64,000 nt of DNA, from assembly GCA_945919465.1 (NCBI GenBank), contig CAMEJG010000005.1:16923-80922 (forward strand). Direction: 5' to 3'. The translations under genes and the position numbers were made by a program. Position 1 is the stretch's first letter. Each line of letters starts with the position of its first letter. Origin of the DNA: an uncultured Anaeroplasma sp. (GTDB lineage: Bacteria > Bacillota_I > Bacilli_A > Acholeplasmatales > Anaeroplasmataceae). Positions 46,932 to 56,413 of the stretch are shown one piece after another. The notes under the pieces were generated by a model. The model had not been told where the DNA came from. It did no database searches and saw only the letters and a program-made list of their open reading frames with translations.

Positions 46932-47291
46932 TTATTTTAATAGTTCTTTTATTTTATTTAATAAAATATCTACCTTTATAGGCTTATAAACACAATCATT
47001 CATTCCACTTTCAAATATCATTTGTCTATCTGCTAGGGATGAATTTGCTGTAAATGCTAAAATGGGAGTAATTTTATCAATCTTTCTTATTGTTTTTGCA
47101 ACATCATAGCCACTTAATCCCGGCATCAAAATATCTAATAATACAAGATTAATATTATCTTCATTATTATATTTGTTAATAGCCTCATATCCATCCTTGG
47201 CTTCTACTACTAAATAGCCATTTTCTTCTAAAATACTACTAGAAATTTCAAGATTCATCTCATTGTCATCAACAACTAATATTTTCTTCAT
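46932..47291 (-). CDS. Stand-alone response regulator receiver domain
   Basis: A single CheY-like receiver of 119 aa without an output domain. It has the acidic pair (VVDDNE), the phosphorylation site Asp53 (LVLLDILMPG), the Thr of LAFTANS and the Lys of CVYKPI. It resembles receiver domains of hybrid kinases and may relay phosphate or act by protein contact. No histidine kinase is nearby. A TATAAT at about 47315 on the minus strand and a strong terminator suggest its own transcript. Confidence 0.9.
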   Translation of the reverse strand: MKKILVVDDNEMNLEISSSILEENGYLVVEAKDGYEAINKYNNEDNINLVLLDILMPGLSGYDVAKTIRKIDKITPILAFTANSSLADRQMIFESGMNDCVYKPIKVDILLNKIKELLK

Positions 47292-47361
47292 GATTCCACC
47301 TCATTCGAACTCATTATACAGCATATTTTTTTAAATAATGTCGAATGCTGTAGATATCAAA

Positions 47362-48840
47362 TTAAGTTTCGATTAATTTCATCACCTTTGAAACACATCT
47401 TGCAGTATCAGAAGAAACCATACCATTTTCTCCAAATTCTTTTTTAGCACATTCTCCTGCTAAACCATTAATAAATGCACCTAAAGAAACTATATCTACT
47501 ATATCAGACTTCAAATAGCCCAATAAACCAGTAAGGATTCCAATTAATACATCCCCCGAACCTGCAGTTGCCATACCAGGAGTACCACTATTTACAAAAT
47601 AAGTTTTATTTTTATCTGTAATTATTGTTGTAGGTCCTTTAAGTAATAATGTTACATTATATTTTTTAGTAAAATTTCTACATGCATTAACTGGATTATT
47701 AAGTATTTCATCAATTTCCAAACCAGTAATTCTAGAAAATTCCTTTAAATGCGGTGTTAAAATAATATTACTTTTAGAATTATTTAATATATTTAAATTC
47801 ATTTTTGATAATATTGTTAATGCATCGGCATCAATAATTAAATTACCTTCAAAATTTAATATTAAATATTCTAATATCAACTCTATTTCTTTATCAAGAG
47901 ATATTCCGACTCCAATTGATAAACAATTAAGTCTATTAATAGCTTTTTTTAGCTCTATTTCATCAAAAATAAAGTTATTTCCATTTGATTTTAGGGGATA
48001 AATAGTTGCCTCTAATACATAGGGATATAATTTATCACTAATTATATCTGGTACTATTATCCTAGATACTCCGCATCCAGCATATAAAGAATTTTGTGCT
48101 AATGAGGCTAATTTTATAGCTCCAGGATACAATCTAGACCCACCCATAATGCCTACATAGCCATAATCTCCTTTATTAGAGAAATTCTTTCTTCTTTCTA
48201 TTAATGCTTTTGCATTATCAATGTTAAATAACTCAACATCATATAAATAACTATATCCTAAATCCTTATTAATTAATTTATCTATATAATCCTTAGCATT
48301 ATTAAGAAAATGACCATATTTATAATAACCTAATGAAATTGTTAAATTAGATTTTATTGCATTTTTAGCTAAACCATTTAAGGCATTAAGACCTGAATTA
48401 ATATCAATAGAAATAACATATTTATTACTATTATTAATAATGTTAATTATATTACTTATTTTATCATTTAATTCACCCTTAAATCCAATTCCATATATCG
48501 CATCAATAATAATATCATAATTATTAATATTATCTAAATTAGAAACTATTTTTACACCTTTAGAAATAGCTAAATCATAATAATATTTTCCATCAATTGT
48601 AAAATCATCTTCACATAAAAATAATGAAGGAATTATTCCATTATCAATTAGTATTGTAGCTAAGGCATAGCCATCACTAGCATTATTTCCTTTTCCAGTA
48701 ATAATTAGAATATTACCAAAATAATTATATGATTCATAAATAGCCAATGCTGCTTTATAAATTAGCTCCTTGTTAGTTGTTTTAGTATCCTCTAAATATT
48801 TATTTTCTAATAATCTAATTTCTTTTGGAGATAAAATCAT
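47362..48840 (-). CDS. nnr: Bifunctional NAD(P)H-hydrate epimerase / dehydratase
   Basis: A fusion enzyme that repairs damaged NAD(P)H hydrates. The N-terminal YjeF_N (NnrE) epimerase domain (residues ~1-205) has the GKGNNASDGYALA motif. The C-terminal NnrD dehydratase domain (~215-492) has GVIxGSxxYPGA-like VGIMGGSRLYPGAIKLA, LIIDADAL, LTPHLKEFSRI and the nucleotide-binding GTPGMATAGSGDVLIGILTG. The track start 12 codons upstream is replaced by the ATG at 48840 behind AGGAGG. It follows tyrS by 47 bases. Confidence 0.95.
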   Translation of the reverse strand: MILSPKEIRLLENKYLEDTKTTNKELIYKAALAIYESYNYFGNILIITGKGNNASDGYALATILIDNGIIPSLFLCEDDFTIDGKYYYDLAISKGVKIVSNLDNINNYDIIIDAIYGIGFKGELNDKISNIINIINNSNKYVISIDINSGLNALNGLAKNAIKSNLTISLGYYKYGHFLNNAKDYIDKLINKDLGYSYLYDVELFNIDNAKALIERRKNFSNKGDYGYVGIMGGSRLYPGAIKLASLAQNSLYAGCGVSRIIVPDIISDKLYPYVLEATIYPLKSNGNNFIFDEIELKKAINRLNCLSIGVGISLDKEIELILEYLILNFEGNLIIDADALTILSKMNLNILNNSKSNIILTPHLKEFSRITGLEIDEILNNPVNACRNFTKKYNVTLLLKGPTTIITDKNKTYFVNSGTPGMATAGSGDVLIGILTGLLGYLKSDIVDIVSLGAFINGLAGECAKKEFGENGMVSSDTARCVSKVMKLIET

Positions 48841-48887
48841 TTTAAGCCTCCTATATAAAAAGGATTGTAAAAACAATCCCTATAATT

Positions 48888-50108
48888 TTAATATTTAATT
48901 AAAGCGTATAGCTTCTTTCCACGACGTAATACAATAAATTTTCCTTCAATAGCTAAATCCTTAGATAATTGATATTGTTCATCAGTAATTTTATCACCAT
49001 TAACTAATACAGCACCATTACGAATGAATTCTCTTGCTTCTCTTTTGCTTGAGGCAAGATGGCTTGAGATTAAGGCATCAACTAAGCTACCCTCATATGA
49101 TTCAATTGAAGGTAATTCATTAAATCCTTGAGCTATTTCATCTGCAGTAAGACTTTTTATATTACCACTGAATAAAGCTTCACTAATTTTTATAGCCTCA
49201 TCATATGCTTCTTTACCATGAATAAATGTAATAACTTCACGAGCTAAAGCCTTATGAGCTTCTCTTAAATGAGGAGCTTCATTGTTTTTTCTTTCTAATT
49301 CTTCAATTTCTTCTTTAGAAAGGAAAGTTAAAAATTTAAGATAATCAATTACTTTAGAATCTTCTGAATTAATAAAGAATTGATACATTTCATAAGCAGA
49401 TGTTTTATTAATATCTAACCAAATAGCTTTTCCATTAGTCTTACCAAATTTAGAACCATCACTCTTAGTTAATAATGGCATAGTAAATGAATAAGCTTCT
49501 TTTCCTTCTTTTTTTCTAATTAATTCAATACCTGCAGTAATATTTCCCCATTGGTCTTGACCTGCAACCTGAAGAGTAACATTTTTATGTTTATTTAAAT
49601 ACCAGAAATCTAATGCCTGCATAATCATATATGAAAATTCAGTATAAGTGATACCAGCATCTAATCTTCTAGCTATAATATCCTTATTAAGCATATAATT
49701 AATATTGAAATATTTACCAAAATCCCTTAAATAATCAATAAAATTAATATCCTTATACCAATCATAATTATTAACTACCTCACAACCAAATAGCTTAGTT
49801 ATTTGAGTTTTTAAACAATTATAATTATGCTCTACCTCTTGATATGTAATCATAGGACGTTCACTATCTGGCTTAGGATCACCAATTAATCCTGTACCTC
49901 CACCGATTAAAATAATTGGATTATGGCCACTATCCTTTAATCTTTTACAAATTAAAAAGCTTGAAAAATGACCAATATGTAAACTATCTCCTGTAGGGTC
50001 AGTACCAATATAAAAGGTCATTCCTCCATTATTTAGTTTTTCTCTTAATGAAGGATCAGATACATCCTTAATTAATCCTCTCCATTCTAATTCTTCATAA
50101 ATACCCAT
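48888..50108 (-). CDS. tyrS: Tyrosyl-tRNA synthetase
   Basis: A class I aminoacyl-tRNA synthetase charging tRNA-Tyr. It has the GTDPTGDSLHIGH region with the HIGH motif, the tyrosine pocket (TYTEFSYMIMQALDF), GQDQWGNI, the KMSKS equivalent KFGKT, and a C-terminal S4 domain (SSKREAREFIRNGAVLVNG). Length (406 aa) is normal for the TyrS1 type. A T-box leader directly upstream should control it by uncharged tRNA-Tyr. Confidence 0.97.
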   Translation of the reverse strand: MGIYEELEWRGLIKDVSDPSLREKLNNGGMTFYIGTDPTGDSLHIGHFSSFLICKRLKDSGHNPIILIGGGTGLIGDPKPDSERPMITYQEVEHNYNCLKTQITKLFGCEVVNNYDWYKDINFIDYLRDFGKYFNINYMLNKDIIARRLDAGITYTEFSYMIMQALDFWYLNKHKNVTLQVAGQDQWGNITAGIELIRKKEGKEAYSFTMPLLTKSDGSKFGKTNGKAIWLDINKTSAYEMYQFFINSEDSKVIDYLKFLTFLSKEEIEELERKNNEAPHLREAHKALAREVITFIHGKEAYDEAIKISEALFSGNIKSLTADEIAQGFNELPSIESYEGSLVDALISSHLASSKREAREFIRNGAVLVNGDKITDEQYQLSKDLAIEGKFIVLRRGKKLYALIKY

Positions 50109-50130
50109 AAATAATTCCTCCTATAAATTA

Positions 50131-50320
50131 AAAAATAAAAATCCTTAGCAAAAGCTAAGGACGATTAAAAACCGCGGTACCACCTTAATTTCATACTACG
50201 AGTATGACACTTATTAATTATGCTTTCAAAGGCTGTAATTCAAAAATACCATTATATCTATTCTCACCACCATAGACTCTCTTATATTAATTAGTATTTT
50301 CTACTAAATCCTCTTCATCA
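50131..50320 (-). promoter_or_regulatory. Tyrosine T-box riboswitch
   Basis: On the minus strand, stem I begins GATGAAGAGGATTTAGTAG. A specifier-like GAATTACAGCC contains UAC (Tyr codon) at 50235-50237. The T-box sequence AAGGTGGTACCGCGGTT lies at 50170-50186. The terminator CCTTAGCTTTTGCTAAGG with a T-rich tail is at 50131-50160. Uncharged tRNA-Tyr should pair with the specifier and T-box, form the antiterminator and permit tyrS transcription. It begins directly after the ccpA stop. Confidence 0.95.
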
Positions 50321-50322
50321 AG

Positions 50323-51315
50323 CTATTTAGATTCTCTTTTAACAATTCGATATGGTAATACTACTCTTGCTTCACTTACCTCTTCATTTTTCATATACTT
50401 AGTAAGAAGACGCATTGAAACAGCACCTATATCATACACCGGAGTGTCAACACATGTCAAGGTTGGACGTGATAAAATTGCATATTTTGTATTTTGTAAG
50501 CCCACTACCGCAACATCCTCTGGCACTCTAAGACCATTCTTTATTGCCATATTGATAAAGCTTACTGCGATACTATCACGTACTGCAATAACACCATCAA
50601 CCTTCTTAGTTTTCAAGAATTCCTCAAAATGTAATGAATTAATTTGTACATCACCGCTTGTGCGGAATACCATTGGCTCTAATCCGGCTTCCTCCATAGC
50701 TCTTGTATATCCAATAAGCTTATGGTTATTAACTGAATATCTACGAACAGTAGAAACTAAATATACATTTTTTCTACCCTCACTAATAAATTCCTTAGTG
50801 ATTTCATAGGTTGCCTTTTCATAATCAATATTTACAGATGGAATATTTGTTCCATCATAAAAAACATTACATAAAACAACAGGGATTTGAGCATCCTGAA
50901 TTTGACCAATAACCAAATCCATATCATCATGTACAAGCTCGTCATTTAAAAATAAAATTCCATCAACCTGTTCTGCAATAATTACACGCATAGATTCGCG
51001 GATATCATCATTTTCACCAATAGTAAAAATCTTAACTGCATAATCATATTTTTTTGCGATATCTACAATACCAGTAAGCAGTTGTGAGGTTGAAGCACGA
51101 GAAATATCGGCCATAATAATACCAATAGTAGTAGTTTTTCTACTAGCAAGTCCTCTAGCTATGGCATTTGGTCTATATCCCAATTCTTTAATAACCTTAA
51201 GAACTCTATCTCTAGTTTCAGCATTAACCTTCTCAGGATTATTCATTACACGACTGACAGTAGCTAAAGAGACTCCTGCCTTACCTGCAACATCATAAAT
51301 TGTTGTATTTGCCAT
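50323..51315 (-). CDS. ccpA: Catabolite control protein A-like LacI-family regulator
   Basis: A LacI/GalR-family regulator closest in appearance to CcpA, the global carbon regulator that binds cre sites together with HPr-Ser-P. The N-terminal helix-turn-helix is TTIYDVAGKAGVSLATVSRVMN with hinge YRPNAIARGLASRKT, both characteristic of CcpA. The ligand-binding domain follows (GIIMADIS; VAVVGLQNTKYAILSRPTLT). Length (330 aa) is typical. A cre-like sequence sits 75-88 bases upstream. An HPr-like gene lies 2.2 kb away. murC is adjacent upstream, as near ccpA in Bacillus. Confidence 0.92.
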   Translation of the reverse strand: MANTTIYDVAGKAGVSLATVSRVMNNPEKVNAETRDRVLKVIKELGYRPNAIARGLASRKTTTIGIIMADISRASTSQLLTGIVDIAKKYDYAVKIFTIGENDDIRESMRVIIAEQVDGILFLNDELVHDDMDLVIGQIQDAQIPVVLCNVFYDGTNIPSVNIDYEKATYEITKEFISEGRKNVYLVSTVRRYSVNNHKLIGYTRAMEEAGLEPMVFRTSGDVQINSLHFEEFLKTKKVDGVIAVRDSIAVSFINMAIKNGLRVPEDVAVVGLQNTKYAILSRPTLTCVDTPVYDIGAVSMRLLTKYMKNEEVSEARVVLPYRIVKRESK

Positions 51316-51389
51316 TTATAATTCACCTCGCGATATATAATGATTATAGCATAGCATAAAAATCTTTTCAATAATTTTACATAAAAAAA

Positions 51390-51403
51390 TGAAAACGATT
51401 TTA
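51390..51403 (+). promoter_or_regulatory. Candidate cre site upstream of ccpA
   Basis: TGAAAACGATTTTA resembles the cre consensus (TGWAARCGYTWNCW), matching 12 of 14 positions. Its position ahead of the ccpA start suggests autoregulation; binding is not shown. Confidence 0.45.
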
Positions 51404-51444
51404 TAGACAAATAATTACATTATTCTCTTAAAAAACAAATATAA

Positions 51445-52683
51445 TTAGAAAATATTATCATTAAATAGTTTTAAATATAAATTATAAATACTACCTGCGC
51501 CTACAAATAATATAACATCATATTCATTTATTATTGATTTAATATCATTAAAATTTATATAAGGATAATTAAGACTACTTTTTATAAATTCATCAAGTTT
51601 AATATTTTTATTCTCTCTAGCACTTGTAAATACAGGTAATAAATAGCACTTATCAAATAAAGCCAAGGTATTATTAAAATCATTTAAAAAGGTAATTGTT
51701 CTTGTATAAGTATGAGGTTCGAAGATGATACAATTTTTTTTATTAGGATACCTATTAATAATAGTTTCATGTAAAAAACTGATTTCAGTTGGATGATGAG
51801 CATAATCTGCAATTATTGTTTTATTATGATAATTTCTTTCTTCAAATCTTCTTTTTGGCATTTGAAACCTTTTAATCTTATGAATAAGCCTCAATATATC
51901 TATATCTAATTCCTTCATTACTGCATAACAGGCTGCTAAATCGTATGCATAATGAATTCCATATAACGGAAATTTAATTGCGTGGTGATTTATTATTGTT
52001 GTACCCTTATAATATGTAAAAACAACATCATTATTATCATTTATTCCAAAAAATATAATGTTATTTTTAGATAATTTTTGACAATATCTATCATCACCAT
52101 TTGCAATAACTAGCTTTGATTTATAGGCAAGCTTATTAAAGGCGTTAAAATACTCTTCCTTGTTATTAAAATAATCAGAATGATCATAATCAATATTTAG
52201 AATAACTAATATATCAGGATTATAGTTTAGAAAGCTTTCCATATATTCACAAGCCTCCATTACAAATATTTTACCTTTTCCACCACCACTTCCATCTCCT
52301 ATTAAATATTTAGAATCAATTACACTTGAAATTAATTTAGTAGTAAGAGTTTTACCATGGCTACCACTAACACAAATCCAAAAGGAATCTTTAAAATGTT
52401 TTTTTAAAAAATTGGGATAATAATCGTAATTATAACCCATTTTTAAAATATAATTAGTTATTTTATGATTTCTATAAGCATTACCAATTATATAAAAATA
52501 TGAAGGTTTGAGTTTCATATTATAAAAGTTATCTATGTTTATATTTAAGCCCTTTTCAGTAAAAAAATGCTCCTTTGAATCTACTCCCTTTACTATATGT
52601 CCCTCACTAATTAATAGTTTTGCAAGAGCACTCATTCCACTACCCTTAATTCCAATTAAATAATATATCAAAAATATCACCAT
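51445..52683 (-). CDS. murC: UDP-N-acetylmuramate--L-alanine ligase
   Basis: MurC adds L-Ala to UDP-MurNAc with ATP, the first amino acid of the peptidoglycan stem. It shows the N-terminal GIKGSGMSALA, the ATP loop GSHGKTLTTKLI, the central VILNIDYDHSDYF, and C-terminal ADYAHHPTEI and FEPHTYTRT. At 412 aa it is somewhat short for MurC. The listed ATG has weak support; a TTG four codons in is preceded by GGTGAT, so either may be used. It lies upstream of ccpA. Confidence 0.94.
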   Translation of the reverse strand: MVIFLIYYLIGIKGSGMSALAKLLISEGHIVKGVDSKEHFFTEKGLNINIDNFYNMKLKPSYFYIIGNAYRNHKITNYILKMGYNYDYYPNFLKKHFKDSFWICVSGSHGKTLTTKLISSVIDSKYLIGDGSGGGKGKIFVMEACEYMESFLNYNPDILVILNIDYDHSDYFNNKEEYFNAFNKLAYKSKLVIANGDDRYCQKLSKNNIIFFGINDNNDVVFTYYKGTTIINHHAIKFPLYGIHYAYDLAACYAVMKELDIDILRLIHKIKRFQMPKRRFEERNYHNKTIIADYAHHPTEISFLHETIINRYPNKKNCIIFEPHTYTRTITFLNDFNNTLALFDKCYLLPVFTSARENKNIKLDEFIKSSLNYPYINFNDIKSIINEYDVILFVGAGSIYNLYLKLFNDNIF

Positions 52684-52729
52684 ATAATTATATGCTTATA
52701 ATTTAATTTATATATATTAATTATAGCCA

Positions 52730-52763
52730 AAAAAAATCTCTTGAGTCAAAACCCAAGAGATTT
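52730..52763 (-). terminator. Intrinsic terminator after tpiA
   Basis: A perfect 10-bp stem (AAATCTCTTG/CAAGAGATTT) is followed on the minus strand by a T-run (TTTTTGG). It ends the pgk-HPr-tpiA transcript. Confidence 0.85.
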
Positions 52764-52775
52764 ATATTTATTTAT

Positions 52776-53522
52776 TTATTTTGCACAAGCATTACAAAGC
52801 TCAACAAAGCTATCAGCCTTTAATGAAGCACCACCAACTAGTCCTCCATCAATATTAGGCATTGACATAAGCTCATTTACATTCTTTGTATTAACAGAAC
52901 CACCATATAATATTCTAATATTATTTGAAATAGCCTCACCATACATATCCTTTAATACTGAACGAATATAAGAACATGCATCCTCAGCCATTTCTGATGT
53001 AGCACTCTTTCCTGTACCAATTGCCCATACTGGTTCATATGCAACAATTACATTTTCAGGATTAGAGATTTTAACTCCATCAAAGCCCTTTGTTATTTGT
53101 TCTTTTAATACAGCATTTGTAGAACCAGCTTCTCTTTCTTCTAACACCTCACCAACACATACGATTGGCTTCAAATCAAATTCTAATGCTTTTTTAATTT
53201 TAGCATTTACTGATTCATTAGTTTCGTTGTAATAGGCTCTTCTTTCACTATGACCTAAAATAACATATTCTACTTCAGTATCACGTAGCATAACAGGTGA
53301 AATTTCACCAGTATAAGCACCACTATCATTTTGGTTCATATTTTGAGCTCCAATTTGTAAAGTAGTTCTTCTTTTTACTAAATCACGAAGAATAATAGCA
53401 GGAGCGCAAACAACACAATCAACAGAATCAGGTAGCTTTCCTTCAACAGCTAGAATAAATGAAATAGCTTCATCTCTAGTCTTATTCATCTTCCAGTTAC
53501 CTGCAAGCATTGGTTTTCTCAT
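52776..53522 (-). CDS. tpiA: Triosephosphate isomerase
   Basis: TpiA interconverts dihydroxyacetone phosphate and glyceraldehyde 3-phosphate in glycolysis. It begins RKPMLAGNWKMNK with the catalytic Lys, has LGHSERR with the catalytic His, and AYEPVWAIGTGK with the catalytic Glu, then YGGSVN and GGLVGGASL for the phosphate. The start is moved to the ATG at 53522 behind GAGG (248 aa); the track begins at a TTG. It lies downstream of the HPr-like gene and pgk on one strand. Confidence 0.98.
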   Translation of the reverse strand: MRKPMLAGNWKMNKTRDEAISFILAVEGKLPDSVDCVVCAPAIILRDLVKRRTTLQIGAQNMNQNDSGAYTGEISPVMLRDTEVEYVILGHSERRAYYNETNESVNAKIKKALEFDLKPIVCVGEVLEEREAGSTNAVLKEQITKGFDGVKISNPENVIVAYEPVWAIGTGKSATSEMAEDACSYIRSVLKDMYGEAISNNIRILYGGSVNTKNVNELMSMPNIDGGLVGGASLKADSFVELCNACAK

Positions 53523-53543
53523 CTTTAAATCCTCTTTCAATTA

Positions 53544-53792
53544 TTATTTTTCAAGAATAGTTGCGATATCATTTATAGCAGCTTCAGCTTGATCACCACT
53601 TGCTTCAATTATTACATTCTCACCACAAGGGATTGCTAAAGACATTAAACCTAAAATTGATTTAACATCAATAGTCTTATTTTTATAATGTAAATTAATA
53701 TCAACAGAATATTGAGATGCAGCTTGAACTATCTTTGCAGCTAATGCTGCATGTAATCCAACTGTACTTTTTACAACAATTTGCTTTTGCAT
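53544..53792 (-). CDS. HPr-like protein with altered phosphorylation site
   Basis: An 82-aa HPr fold protein. Canonical HPr carries GLHARPA, where the His takes phosphate from enzyme I and the Arg supports it. Here the site reads VGLHAALAAKI: His14 is kept, but the Arg and Pro are replaced by Ala and Leu. I checked this on the nucleotide sequence. The regulatory Ser region is kept (VKSILGLMSLAI), the site that HPr kinase phosphorylates to make the CcpA co-regulator. It may therefore be a regulatory HPr rather than an efficient PTS carrier, somewhat like Crh, although Crh loses the His instead. It lies between pgk and tpiA. Confidence 0.85.
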   Translation of the reverse strand: MQKQIVVKSTVGLHAALAAKIVQAASQYSVDINLHYKNKTIDVKSILGLMSLAIPCGENVIIEASGDQAEAAINDIATILEK

Positions 53793-53849
53793 TTTAAATC
53801 TCTCCTTTATAATGAATAGCTTTAACTACTAAATAGAACTATTCTTATT

Positions 53850-55064
53850 TTACTTTTCGTCTACGCAAGCAATACCAGGTAAAGTTTTTCCTTCAAGATA
53901 TTCTAATGAAGCTCCACCACCAGTAGAAATGTGGCTAACTTTAGAAGCATATCCTAATTGCTCTGCAGCAGCAGCACTATCACCACCACCGATAATAGTT
54001 GCAGCACCCTCAGTAGTTAATTTAGCTAATAATTCACATACACCAACTGTACCAGCGGCATAATTCTTCATTTCGAATACACCCATAGGTCCATTCCATA
54101 CAACTGTCTTAGCACCAGCTAATTCACTAGCGAATAATTCTAATGTCTTAGGACCAATATCAAGACCCATATCATCTTGATCGAATGCATCAACACTCTT
54201 AGCAGTACCTAAAGTATCTTCAAATGCCTTATTTACAACAGCATCAACTGGTAATACAATCTTACCATTAGCCTTAGCTAATAAATCCTTAGCTAAATCT
54301 AATTTATCCTCTTCACAGCGTGAAGCACCAATATTCTTACCTAAAGCCTTTAAGAATGTGAACATCATAGCTCCACCAACTAAAATCTTATCAGCCTTTT
54401 CAATTAATGCCTCAATAACACCGATTTTATCAGAAACCTTAGAACCACCTAAAATAGCAACATATGGTCTCTTTGGTTCATCAACAGCACCACCAATGAA
54501 CTTAATTTCCTTTTCTAATAAGAAACCAGCAGCAGTCTCACTAACGTTTGCTGCAATACCTACATTTGAAGCTGCAGCACGGTGAGCTGTACCAAATGCA
54601 TCATTAACAAATACATCACCTAAAGAGGCCCAATATTTACCTAATTCAGCATCATTCTTAGATTCTCTTTTTACTTCCTTATTTAAGGCAACATCAAAGT
54701 CTTCATTTCTTGTGTTAGCAAACATAAGGATTTCGCCTTCACCAAGATTTTTAGCTGCTTCTTCTAATTCAGCACCTCTTGTAGCATTGACAAACTTTAC
54801 AGGCTTCTTGATTAATTCCTCTAAACGCTTAGCAACAGGAGTAATATCATTCTTTGTGATATCAGCTGCTTCCTTAACACGTCCTAAATGAGAAAATACA
54901 ATTGCCTTTCCACCATGATTGATTACATACTCGATTGTAGGTAAAGCTGCACGAATACGAGTGTCATCTGTAATCACACCATTCTTCATAGGAACGTTAA
55001 AATCAACACGGATTAAAACCTTCTTACCTGAAACATTTAAATCTGAAACAATTTTCTTAGCCAT
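53850..55064 (-). CDS. pgk: Phosphoglycerate kinase
   Basis: Pgk transfers phosphate from 1,3-bisphosphoglycerate to ADP. It has the N-terminal [11 protein letters not shown], the FSHLGRVK substrate loop, and [10 protein letters not shown]. The C-terminal nucleotide domain carries [23 protein letters not shown] and the GGGDSAAAA loop. Length (404 aa) is typical. Less Ile/Asn-biased codon use than its neighbours suggests high expression. Its promoter is at 55113-55142, and it leads the pgk-HPr-tpiA group. Confidence 0.98.
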   Translation of the reverse strand: MAKKIVSDLNVSGKKVLIRVDFNVPMKNGVITDDTRIRAALPTIEYVINHGGKAIVFSHLGRVKEAADITKNDITPVAKRLEELIKKPVKFVNATRGAELEEAAKNLGEGEILMFANTRNEDFDVALNKEVKRESKNDAELGKYWASLGDVFVNDAFGTAHRAAASNVGIAANVSETAAGFLLEKEIKFIGGAVDEPKRPYVAILGGSKVSDKIGVIEALIEKADKILVGGAMMFTFLKALGKNIGASRCEEDKLDLAKDLLAKANGKIVLPVDAVVNKAFEDTLGTAKSVDAFDQDDMGLDIGPKTLELFASELAGAKTVVWNGPMGVFEMKNYAAGTVGVCELLAKLTTEGAATIIGGGDSAAAAEQLGYASKVSHISTGGGASLEYLEGKTLPGIACVDEK

Positions 55065-55112
55065 AATATTATATTAACCTCCATTAAAATAGCTATCTTT
55101 TTATTCAAAAAT

Positions 55113-55142
55113 ATTATATCACAAATTTAAAACGATATACAA
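55113..55142 (-). promoter_or_regulatory. Promoter of the pgk-HPr-tpiA operon
   Basis: On the minus strand TTGTAT (55137-55142) and TATAAT (55113-55118, with an upstream TG) are 18 bases apart. A loosely cre-like AAAACGATAT on the + strand (55129-55138) overlaps the -35 region; too weak to call as a CcpA site. Confidence 0.65.
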
Positions 55143-55202
55143 TGTTTTTGCTTTGCAAGTGTTTTCCTAATTCAATTTTTTTATATTTTTACTAAAAATA
55201 TA

Positions 55203-56276
55203 CTATTTTGAATATCTTTCTCTTTTTCTTTCATTAAAATATGCATAATTTGAATAATGCTTATATAATAAATTCTTAGCAATATCTCCTTTTAAACTAT
55301 AACTAATTTCTAAATATTTTATTCTAGCATATAAATCATTTCTATCAAGTAAATTAAGTCTAGAACAATTATATAAATAAAGACCAGCTTCCTTTTTATA
55401 TTTCAAAGATAAATAATTATATAAGATTTTAATTCTCATATTATTAGTATTATCATCTAAATAAGCTAAGGCTTTATTATTCTTATAATAAAATATTAGT
55501 ATGTTAATATATTCATTAAACATACTAGATTCTTTATTAATTCCCTTTTTAATTTTCTTGAGTAATTCTTTTTCACTAGAGTATTTTAGTATTTCTAATA
55601 CATTTAAATAAACTTTAAAGCCTATAGAATAATATAAGTCATAATATCTCTTAGGTATATTGCTGATAGGTCTTCCATGAATTCTAACATATTCTAAAAA
55701 TAACTCTGTTTTTGGAAAACAAAGCTCATAAAAAATATCATTAGCTGTAGAATATATTGAAATATAATCAACACCATTATGAACATATTTAAAAATATAT
55801 ATTTCTTCATATACTTTTTTCTCATCAAGTCTTAAAAAATCCTTAATTGGCTCTATATCTAATTTATTATCTTTATTCTTATTCTTTTTTATCAATTCAT
55901 ATGCATTCTCATAGGCTTTATCATTAATAGCCCTAATAAATAGTTTTTTATCTTCTAAATAAGAATTTTTATTATATTCTTCAATTTCATCATCAATCAT
56001 TTCAAGCTTTAATTCCTTAGTTATCTTATTTAATATAGAAAGAGGACTAGACATTACTAAGGAAACATCAACACTGCCATTAATTGTCTCATTATTTGAA
56101 GAATAAAAATATCTTAAATTTTGAATAGCTCCATCAAAAAAATTATATAAATAATAGTTTTTTTCTATTAAAAGCTTGCTATCATCTATTTTTATATATT
56201 CACTACTATTAATTAATTTTAAAAATAAGCTTCTTGCCTCATTTAAGGATTTATTATGTATTATTCTATATTTCAT
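55203..56276 (-). CDS. Hypothetical protein, divergent from the DUF4062 gene
   Basis: I do not recognise this 357-aa protein. It is soluble, Lys/Tyr/Asn/Ile-rich and predicted mostly helical. Residues ~1-200 look like a mixed fold (FFDGAIQNLRYFYSSNN; YIFKYVHNGVDYISIYST). The rest resembles helical hairpin repeats (AGLYLYNCSRLNLLDRNDLYARIKYLEISYSLKGD), reminiscent of TPR or Sel1 arrays. GGTGAGG precedes the ATG. It is transcribed away from the DUF4062-TPR gene across a 137-bp gap. Shared repeat character and divergence suggest, but do not prove, a two-gene unit. Confidence 0.7.
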   Translation of the reverse strand: MKYRIIHNKSLNEARSLFLKLINSSEYIKIDDSKLLIEKNYYLYNFFDGAIQNLRYFYSSNNETINGSVDVSLVMSSPLSILNKITKELKLEMIDDEIEEYNKNSYLEDKKLFIRAINDKAYENAYELIKKNKNKDNKLDIEPIKDFLRLDEKKVYEEIYIFKYVHNGVDYISIYSTANDIFYELCFPKTELFLEYVRIHGRPISNIPKRYYDLYYSIGFKVYLNVLEILKYSSEKELLKKIKKGINKESSMFNEYINILIFYYKNNKALAYLDDNTNNMRIKILYNYLSLKYKKEAGLYLYNCSRLNLLDRNDLYARIKYLEISYSLKGDIAKNLLYKHYSNYAYFNERKRERYSK

Positions 56277-56413
56277 AAAAACCTCACCTATATAAAACTA
56301 TGACAAAATAAACTAAATTAGAAGAAAAGAATATTTTATATCCTTCAAATATAGATTTTTTTTAACATTTTTTATACAATAATAAATAACTAGTATCAAT
56401 TTGAGGTGAATTT

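Noticed and set aside
55129-55142. cre site in the pgk promoter
   Set aside because: Only about 9 of 14 positions match the consensus; too weak without binding data.
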